Shown here: one piece after another, positions 7,745 through 14,400 of the stretch | Numbering within the stretch: the stretch's first letter is position 1 | How the letters are laid out: every line of letters begins with the position of its first letter | Source of the DNA: Oscillospiraceae bacterium | Lineage (GTDB): Bacteria; Bacillota; Clostridia; Oscillospirales; Ruminococcaceae | Length of the DNA stretch: 19,479 nucleotides | Reading direction: 5' to 3' | NCBI GenBank assembly: GCA_029098085.1 | Contig: JAQXNQ010000363.1 | Coordinates: 1-19,479, forward strand | Notes under the pieces: generated by a model | The model's input: the letters and a program-made list of their open reading frames with translations, nothing else | Told to the model about the DNA's origin: nothing | Databases searched by the model: none | Position numbers and translations under genes: made by a program

Positions 7745-8654
7745 GAGGATTTCCTCCCAGCAGTCCGATGTAGTAGCTTTCCAGATCCTCGTCCCGCTCC
7801 TTCAGGGAGAGGATCCGGCAGCCCTGAGCCAGCAGGGCCTGAGACAGGTCGGTGATGTCCACCCGGTCGAAAAGATCGGCCCGGGTTCCGGAGAGAATGC
7901 GGTATCCGACGCCCATGCCGTCCAGTACCCGGGCGAGAATCCGGGTGTCGGTGACCTCCGCCCCGGTGCAGCTGCGGCAGCTTTCCTCCAGCTGGGCGGC
8001 GCTGATCTCCCGAAGCATCCGTCCGCCGTCGATGAAGCCGTAGTGGGTGGCCAGCCGGCTCAGCTCGTCCAGAATGTGGCTGGAAATCAGCACGGTGATC
8101 CCCCGGTCCCGGTTGAGCCGCAGGATCAGCTCCCGGATCTCGACGATGCCCTGGGGATCCAGTCCGTTGACCGGCTCGTCCAGCACCAGAAAATCCGGAT
8201 CCCCGGCCAGGGCGACGGCGATGCCCAGCCGCTGCCGCATGCCCAGAGAGAAGTCCCGGGCCCGCTTCCGTCCGGTGTCCGGCAGCCCCACCAGCTGGAG
8301 CAGCTCGGGAATGCCGTCAAAGGACGGCAGCCCCAGCACCCGGTACTGCAGCCGGAGATTTTCCTCCGCCGTCAGATCGGCATAGACCGACGGCGCCTCC
8401 ACCACCGCGCCCATCCGCCTGCGGGCCCGGAGCAGCTCCTTTGGGGAGCCGCTGCCTGTGCCGTACAGGGTGTAGCTGCCGCCGGTGGGCCGCTGCAGAC
8501 CGCAGATCAGCCGGATCAGGGTGGTTTTTCCGGCACCGTTTTTGCCCACCAGACCGTAAATGGCCCCTCGGGGCACCCGCATGGTCAGCCCGTTCAGGGC
8601 CTTGAACCGACCGTACTGCCTGCACAGGCCACTGGTTGTGAGAACATGATCCAT
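7737..8654 (-). CDS. ABC transporter ATP-binding protein (BcrA/lantibiotic-immunity type)
   Basis: This is a 305-aa ATPase subunit energising the adjacent permease. Walker A GKNGAGKTT is at residues 37-45, the signature SLGMRQR at 136-142, Walker B FLVLDEP at 155-161 with NGLDP as D-loop, and the H-loop His at 193 (SSHIL). The degenerate signature (SLGM rather than LSGG) and the C-terminal accessory region (about 215-305) are common in ABC-2 exporters of the BcrA/NatA type. AAGGAGG at 8663-8669 (read on the minus strand) is 8 nt before the ATG. The 90-nt gap from the response regulator holds a -10 box and candidate regulator sites, so the ABC genes may have their own inducible promoter. Confidence 0.93.
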   Translation of the reverse strand: MDHVLTTSGLCRQYGRFKALNGLTMRVPRGAIYGLVGKNGAGKTTLIRLICGLQRPTGGSYTLYGTGSGSPKELLRARRRMGAVVEAPSVYADLTAEENLRLQYRVLGLPSFDGIPELLQLVGLPDTGRKRARDFSLGMRQRLGIAVALAGDPDFLVLDEPVNGLDPQGIVEIRELILRLNRDRGITVLISSHILDELSRLATHYGFIDGGRMLREISAAQLEESCRSCTGAEVTDTRILARVLDGMGVGYRILSGTRADLFDRVDITDLSQALLAQGCRILSLKERDEDLESYYIGLLGGNPHA

Positions 8655-8684
8655 TTTGAAAGCCTCCTTGGATTTGATGGCTTC

Positions 8685-8741
8685 AGTATACCGGACAGGA
8701 GTAAAGAAACCGGTCAGCAGGAGAGTAAAGAAATCGTAAAG
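8685..8741 (-). promoter_or_regulatory. Candidate response-regulator-controlled promoter of the ABC genes
   Basis: Read on the minus strand, CTTTAC occurs three times (8741-8736, 8730-8725, 8706-8701). The first two are 11 nt apart, one helical turn, as in PhoB/OmpR-type direct repeats. An 11-bp copy TTTCTTTACTC recurs at 8733-8723 and 8709-8699. Downstream is TATACT (8690-8685) as -10. The expected -35 position reads CCGGTT, a poor match, and the nearest repeat overlaps it, as expected for an activator-dependent promoter. Confidence 0.5.
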
Positions 8742-8744
8742 CTT

Positions 8745-9404
8745 TTACTCCTCCCGCAGCCGGAAGCCGATGCCCCAGACCGCCTCGATCCAGTCTCTCC
8801 CGGAAATGTCCCGCAGCTTTTTCCGCAGGTTGCTGATGTGCATCTTCAGCGACCCCTCGGTGCAGTCGGGGGTGTCCTCGCTGATCCGCTCCAGCAGCCG
8901 GGTGCGGGGGATCACCTGCCCGGGATTTTGCAGCAGCGGCTTCAGAATGGCGCATTCGGTGCGGGTCAGGTGCACCTCCCGCTCCCCGAAGGCGGCGGTG
9001 CGGGTGTCGGCGTCCAGCCGCAGCGATCCGCAGCAAAGGCGCGGATCCGGTATTTCGGCGGGCCGGAGCCGGACGGAGATCCGCGCCAGCAGCTCGCCGG
9101 TGTGAAAGGGCTTGGTCACATAGTCGGCAGCCCCTCTCAGCAGTAAGGCGATTTTGCTGTCCGGGTCGGCCTTGGCGCTGAGGACAATGACCGGAATGCC
9201 CTGGATCTTCGGCAGCAGCTCCTCGCCCGACAGGCCAGGCAGCATCAGATCCAGCAGAATCAGGTCGGGCCGCTCCCGGGACAGGAGCAGCAGCGCCTCG
9301 GTGCCGGAATAGGCCCGGGAAACGGCGTACTCCTCCCGCTCCAGCAGCTCCCGCAGCATGGCGCTGATGTGGACGTCGTCGTCCACGATAAGAATTCGTT
9401 TCAT
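8745..9404 (-). CDS. OmpR/PhoB-family response regulator
   Basis: This is a 219-aa two-component response regulator. The receiver domain is residues 1-110, with acidic pocket D8-D9-D10, phospho-acceptor D52 (LLDLMLPG), conserved S76 (VLSAK) and K98 (TKPF). The C-terminal winged-helix DNA-binding domain is at about 122-217 and includes LTRTECAILKPLLQNPGQVIPR and the recognition-helix segment VKMHISNLRKKL-like SLKMHISNLRKKL ending in WGIGFRL. AAAGGAAG precedes the ATG. It is the first gene of the cluster RR-ATPase-permease-kinase, and it probably controls the ABC genes through the CTTTAC repeats just after its own stop. No convincing promoter for the gene itself was recognised in the intergenic region. 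Confidence 0.95.
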   Translation of the reverse strand: MKRILIVDDDVHISAMLRELLEREEYAVSRAYSGTEALLLLSRERPDLILLDLMLPGLSGEELLPKIQGIPVIVLSAKADPDSKIALLLRGAADYVTKPFHTGELLARISVRLRPAEIPDPRLCCGSLRLDADTRTAAFGEREVHLTRTECAILKPLLQNPGQVIPRTRLLERISEDTPDCTEGSLKMHISNLRKKLRDISGRDWIEAVWGIGFRLREE

Positions 9405-9426
9405 ACGGCACTTCCTTTTTCAGATG

Positions 9427-9445
9427 CGTTTCCTTTCAGGAAACG
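9427..9445. promoter_or_regulatory. Perfect 8-bp palindrome upstream of the response regulator
   Basis: CGTTTCCT (9427-9434) and AGGAAACG (9438-9445) form a perfect inverted repeat with a 3-nt spacer, 23 nt upstream of the response-regulator start codon. It could be an operator for a dimeric regulator or a small hairpin in the 5' leader of that gene. No family can be assigned. Confidence 0.4.
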
Positions 9446-9488
9446 AGCTTCCTCCCGCCGAGGAGACAGGGCGGACGCCCGCGGCACG

Positions 9489-9549
9489 CAAAATCTATGG
9501 CAAAACCGACAAAATCTAAGATTGACAGGCCCCGGGGATATGGTATACT
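9489..9549 (+). promoter_or_regulatory. Sigma-A promoter of the SPFH gene with upstream repeats
   Basis: TTGACA (9522-9527) and TATACT (9544-9549) are 16 nt apart, with extended -10 TG at 9541-9542. Directly upstream, CAAAATCTA occurs at 9489-9497 and again at 9510-9518, exactly 21 nt apart, with a partial copy CAAAACCGA at 9501-9509. The three A4 tracts are roughly in helical phase, so this may be a curved UP-like element or a regulator binding site. Transcription would start near 9556, about 34 nt before the ATG. Confidence 0.8.
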
Positions 9550-9589
9550 GAAGATGTAAACCCCAAACCGACGAAAGAGAGGAAACAAC

Positions 9590-11029
9590 ATGGGTATTTT
9601 AGAGAGCTTCACCAATTCCATCGCCTTTCCCATCGTACTGGCTGTTCTGATCCTGATCGTCCTGATCCTGATCTGCTGGAAACGTGTTCCGGCGGACAAG
9701 GCCATGGTCATCACCGGTCTGAAAAAACGGGTGCTGGTGGGCAAGGGCGGCGTACAGATTCCCTTCCTGGAAACCTCCTGCATGATCTCGCTGGAGGCGG
9801 TCTCCATGACCACCGACATCACCGAAGCGCCCTCCAAGCAGGGCATCTTCGTGGACATCGCCGGCACCGCCGTGGTCAAGGTGGACAGCCACCCCGACAT
9901 GGTGCTGGTGGCGGTGGAGCAGTTCTGCAACGGCAACACCGAGCGCACCACCCAGAACATCCGCACCGTCGTGGAGCAGATCCTGGAAGGTAAGCTCCGC
10001 GGCATCGTCTCCACCCTGACGGTGGAGCAGATCAACGAGGACCGGGTGGCCTTTGAGAACTCCATCGAAGAGAGCATCACCAAGGAGCTGCAGACCATGG
10101 GCCTCAAGCTCCTGTCCTACACCGTGCTGAAGATCGCCACCCAGGGCGGCTACCTGGAAAACCGGGCCATCCCCCAGATCGCCCAGTCCAAGGCGGACGC
10201 CGACATCGCCTCCGCCGAACGCCGCCGGGACACCGAGGTCAAGACCGCCGAGGCCACCCGTGAGGGCGAGCGGGCCAAGCTGAGCGCTCAGGCCGAGATC
10301 GCCGAGAGCGCCCGCGACACCAAGCTGCGCACCGAAAAGTACCGCGCCGAGCAGGACAAGGCCAAGGCCGACGCCGACGTGGCCTACAAGCTGCAGGAAA
10401 TCGAAAACAACAAGCTGGTGGCCATCCGGCAGGCCGAGCTGGCCCAGAAGGAAGCCATGGTGGTGGAGGAGAGACTGGTCGCCACCGTCAAGAAGCCTGC
10501 CGACGCCGAGCGGTACCGCACCGAGGTGGAGGCTGAGGCCAGCAAGGTAAAGTCCATTCGTGAGGCCGAGGCCCGCGCTGAAGCCGTCAAGATCGAAGCC
10601 ATCGCCCAGGCCGAAGCCCGTCGGGTACAGGCGGAGGCCGACGCCGAAGCCATCCGGGTGCGGGGCGAAGCGGAAGCCGACGCCATCCGCGCCAAGGGTG
10701 TGGCCGACGCGGAAGCCAAGGACCGTCTGGCCGAAGCCATGAAGAAGTACGGCGAGGCCGCCGTGGTCGAGATGATCGTCCAGCGGCTGCCCGACATCAT
10801 GAGCGCGGTCTCCAAGCCCATGGAGCAGATCGACAAGATCACCGTCATCGACGGGGGACAGGGGGGCGGCGCCTCCCGGGTCGCCAAGACCGTCTCCGAT
10901 GTGGCTGTGGGCGGCTTTGATGTGCTCAACGACCTGACCGGCATCGACATCGCCCAGCTGGTGCGGAACTTCGTCAAAAAGAGCGATCCCGCCGCCAGAC
11001 CCGATACCCCCGCCGACCCGGAGGCCTGA
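9590..11029 (+). CDS. Flotillin-like SPFH/band 7 membrane protein
   Basis: This is a 479-aa flotillin-family scaffold protein of the cytoplasmic membrane (YuaG/FloT-like). One N-terminal transmembrane helix spans about 9-29, followed by the SPFH domain (about 31-200; RVPADKAMVITG, GKGGVQIPFL). A long Ala/Glu/Lys-rich coiled coil with EA-type repeats follows (about 200-380), then the flotillin C-terminal region (VEMIVQRLPDIMSAVSKPM, about 386-404) and a Gly-rich tail. AGAGGA lies 7 nt before the ATG, behind a consensus promoter. Relatives organise membrane microdomains and influence signalling and fluidity; the specific role here is unknown. In Bacillus the gene is paired with an NfeD-type protein, which is absent; a small DUF2007-like gene follows instead, after 37 nt. 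Confidence 0.93.
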   Translation: MGILESFTNSIAFPIVLAVLILIVLILICWKRVPADKAMVITGLKKRVLVGKGGVQIPFLETSCMISLEAVSMTTDITEAPSKQGIFVDIAGTAVVKVDSHPDMVLVAVEQFCNGNTERTTQNIRTVVEQILEGKLRGIVSTLTVEQINEDRVAFENSIEESITKELQTMGLKLLSYTVLKIATQGGYLENRAIPQIAQSKADADIASAERRRDTEVKTAEATREGERAKLSAQAEIAESARDTKLRTEKYRAEQDKAKADADVAYKLQEIENNKLVAIRQAELAQKEAMVVEERLVATVKKPADAERYRTEVEAEASKVKSIREAEARAEAVKIEAIAQAEARRVQAEADAEAIRVRGEAEADAIRAKGVADAEAKDRLAEAMKKYGEAAVVEMIVQRLPDIMSAVSKPMEQIDKITVIDGGQGGGASRVAKTVSDVAVGGFDVLNDLTGIDIAQLVRNFVKKSDPAARPDTPADPEA

Positions 11030-11066
11030 TCCGTCCGGCGGATCCCCCGGAGAAAGGAGCGTTCCG

Positions 11067-11336
11067 ATGCTGACGATTTTTAACCGCCGGAAGCTGCTCA
11101 GCGACACCTCCGCCGAGGAGCTGGCCCGGGTACGGGGGATTCTGAAGCGGGAGGGCATTCCCTGCACCCAGAAAACCATTCGCCCCCGGGGCGTCGTGGG
11201 CCGCAGCCTGGACGCCGCCACCACCTCCCGATACTGGGTGAGCTACCGCTGGGCCGGTGGTGACCTGACGCCCTTTATCTACACCCTCTATGTGCGGAGG
11301 AAGGACTATGAGCGGGCGAAGGCCTGCTGTTGGTAA
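11067..11336 (+). CDS. Small DUF2007-like protein of unknown function
   Basis: This is an 89-aa soluble protein. The N-terminus (LTIFNRRKLLSDTSAEELARVRGILKREGIP, in sections) and the C-terminal FIYTLYVRRKDYERA resemble small ferredoxin-fold proteins of the DUF2007 type, annotated as putative signal-transducing proteins in Firmicutes. There are no cysteine clusters, membrane segments or signal peptide. AAAGGAG at 11053-11059 is 7 nt before the ATG. It follows the SPFH gene by 37 nt without an intervening terminator and is followed by one, so the two form a bicistron. Function is not known; family assignment is by resemblance only. Confidence 0.72.
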   Translation: MLTIFNRRKLLSDTSAEELARVRGILKREGIPCTQKTIRPRGVVGRSLDAATTSRYWVSYRWAGGDLTPFIYTLYVRRKDYERAKACCW

Positions 11337-11356
11337 AGCGGCGCAGCCCCTAAACC

Positions 11357-11400
11357 AAACACCTCCCGGTGCAGCCGTGACGCTGTGCCGGGAGGTGTTT
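11357..11400. terminator. Strong hairpin between convergent genes
   Basis: AAACACCTCCCGG (11357-11369) pairs perfectly with CCGGGAGGTGTTT (11388-11400) over 13 bp, and the loop can extend the stem with GCAGC/GCTGT-type pairing. It lies 20 nt after the small DUF2007-like gene and 15 nt past the stop of the convergent helicase gene. A short T-run on each side is compatible with bidirectional termination. Confidence 0.8.
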
Positions 11401-11415
11401 TCGCTTGACAACGCT

Positions 11416-14400
11416 TTATTTCAGTGTCAGGTATCCGTCCTGCTGCTGGCAGATCCGCCCCTGCTGCAGGGCAAAGTCGATGCCGGATGCGATGGCGGCG
11501 GTTACCAGCGACCCGGAGCGGGCGTAGCCCAGAAGCCGTGCCGTCTCCCGGATCAGATCCTCCCGGGGCAGGCCGATCTGCTCCTTCAGCAGGGCGCAGA
11601 CGGCGTTGGCGGTCTCCCGGGGCGGCAGATCCCTGGCCTCCCGGCGGCTGTCCCCGCTGCCGGCGGTGCGGAAGCCTTCATAGGCTTCGGGCGCCTGTCC
11701 TTTGGCCCAATAGGTCTTCTGCCCGCCCTCGCAGGTAAAGGGAATGTCCATCCGCTGCAGCAGCTGCGCCATGCGGCCCTGGATCCGGGCGCCGGCCCGG
11801 CCGATGCCGAAGCTCTGCAGTACCCGGCGGAAAAGCAGTCCCTCGCAGATGGGCGCCTCCGCCTTCAGCACCGCTTCAACGGCCTTCATGATCAGCGGAG
11901 CGGTTTGAGGGAGCAGCCAGGTATCGGTGTCCATGGGCGTTTCCGGCAGCGCTGCGGCCTGATAGGCGGAAGCGGCAGAGACCGGGTCGGGTGGGGCAGC
12001 AGCCGACTTCGAATTGTCGTGAAGCTGCTCATCGGGGATTTTTGCGGGCGCCTCCGGGGACGTTTCCGGCGGCGCTGCCGGCAGGGCGGCCCGGCGGCTT
12101 TCGATGTGCGTGAGCAGGGCCTGCATCTCCTTTTCGCAGTTGTTCCACCAGTCCATGGTCCAGATGCGGTGGATTTCCCAGCCCAGCCCCTGCAGCACCG
12201 CAATCTGGGCGATTTCCCGATCCCGGGTGGTGCGGGCCTGCGCATAGGAGGAGCCGTCCAGCAGGACGCCCAGCAGATACCGGCCGGGATCATCGGGATT
12301 CAGGACGCCGATGTCAATGCGGTAGGCGGAGCGGCCCACCATGGTCTGGCTTTCGTAGCCCAGCGCCGCCAGACGGCGGCAGATTTCGGCAGCGATGCAG
12401 CTGTCTGGGGAGGCCGTCCCAATGGAGGCGGCGGTTTCCAGCCGTCCGCCGCGGGCATATTCCAGAAAGGCCCGCAGGGCGGCGACGCCCCGGGCGCTGG
12501 TACGGGACAGATCGATCTGCTCCGGCTGCAGGGTGGAAAAGACCATCATTTCCTGTCGGGCGCGGGTGACTGCCACGTTGAGCCGTCTCCAGCCGCCCTC
12601 CTGATTCAGGGGGCCGAAATTCATGAAGACCTTTCCGTCGACATCCGGGCCATAGCCCACCGAAAAGAGAATCACATCCCGTTCATCACCCTGTACATTT
12701 TCCAGATTCTTGATAAAGAGGGGATCCTCCCGCTCGTAGGCCCAGGCCTCCAAAGCGGGATCGGTGCGGCAGACCTCGGTCAGCAGATCGTCGATCAGGT
12801 TCTGCTGGGGCAGATTGAAGGTGACAACGCCAACACTCTGACCCCGAAGGCGGCTGTCCCGGCAGCGGCGCTGCAGCTCCCGCACCACAGCCTCGGCTTC
12901 AGCCCGGTTCTGACGGGTTCGGCCCCGATCAAAGAAGCCGTCCACTTGCACCAGTGAAACCCTGGATTCCCGGTCTGCCGCCGAGGGGAAGGTATAGAGC
13001 CGGTTCTCGTAAAACCGGTTATTGCTGAAGGCGATGAGGCTTTCGTGGCGGCTGCGGTAATGCCAGAGCAGATGGGTCTGAGGCATGCTCAGGGCCAGGC
13101 AGTCGTCCAGAATGCTTTCCAGATCCTCGCTTTCCGGGTTTTCCTCGTCTGCGGTGCTGCCGGAGAAGAAGCTGGTGGGCGGCATCTGGTTGGGATCGCC
13201 CACGATGACGGCGCTTTTTCCCCGCGCCAGAGCGCCCACCGCCTTACAGGTGGGCATCTGGGAGGCCTCGTCGAAGACCACGATGTCAAACAGCTCCCGG
13301 CCGGCGCTCAGATACTGGGTCGCCGAGATGGGGCTCATGAGCATGCAGGGGCAGAGCCGGGGCAGCAGGTTGGGGATCTGCTCCAGCAGCCTGCGGATGC
13401 TGATGCCCCGTCCGCCGCTGCGGATGGCCCGCTGCAGGATGCCCACCTCCGAGCTGTGAGCCGCCTCCCGGGCGAAGCTGGGCACCCGGGCCGCCAGCCT
13501 GCAGAAGGCCTCGGTCCGGGCCAGACCGGTCAGCGCGGCGTCGCATTCCCTGAACTGGCGGATTCTTTCGCTGAAGACGGTGCCGGAAAAGGCGCTCAGC
13601 ACCGGCTCCCGGTCAATGGTCTCCTGCGCCAGCGCGGCATAGAGGCCGTTTTCGTAGGCGGGCAGCACTTTATCATGGGGAAGTCCCGCCAGATAGGCCT
13701 GTACCACCGGCATCAGCCCTGCCGAGGCAGCTTCCCGCCGGACGGTGTTCCAGACGGTCCACTCCTGCAGCTGATCCGCTCCCGACTGAATGCTGCTGCA
13801 GAGGGTCAGCTGCGCGTCGACCCAGTCCTCCTGCAGCCGCTCGGGCCCGGCAATATCCAGAAGACCGTACAGGGCGCTTTGGGCCTCCATGGCCTGCCGG
13901 AAGGCGGCGTCCATCTCTTCAACGACCGGAGCCAGCTCCCGTCGGGCGGCGGCAGCCCTCCGGAAGTCATCCCCATCGGTCAGCTCACGCAGCCGGAAAG
14001 CGCTCTGCCGGGCCTCCTCCGCCATCCGGGAGATGGTCTCCCAGTCGGTTTCGGCGCCCCTGTAAAGCTGTTCAAGGCCCTCTTCCCGCCGGGCGAGCAG
14101 GGCATCTGCAGCCGTCTGCTCCGTCTGGAAAGCGGTCAGGGCAGCCAGCACAGCGGGAACCTGTTTCTTCTGAAGCGGGGCCTTGCTGTGGGGGCGGAGC
14201 AGCTTGAGCACTCTGCTTTGTCCCGTCAGCCTGGGCAGCAGCCACTGACCCTGTGCCTCGTTCCACTGTTGCTGCAGCTGCTGACCGCTCAGCCCGAGGA
14301 GCGAATCCTGCCAGCCCGCCGAAAGCTCCTTCCGCAGGGAACCGGCCTTCCGGATGTGAACCGCCAGCTCCCGGATCTCCCGCACTGCAGCGGACAGCTG

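Noticed and set aside
5861..9146. Long + strand open frames opposite the kinase, permease and ATPase genes
   Set aside because: Low-complexity His/Gln/Arg/Gly-rich translations without domains, antisense to genes with clear motifs.
9599..11224. 541-codon minus-strand frame opposite the SPFH gene
   Set aside because: Its Gly/Leu/His-rich repetitive translation is the mirror of the Ala/Glu coiled-coil codons; there is no ribosome site or family signal.
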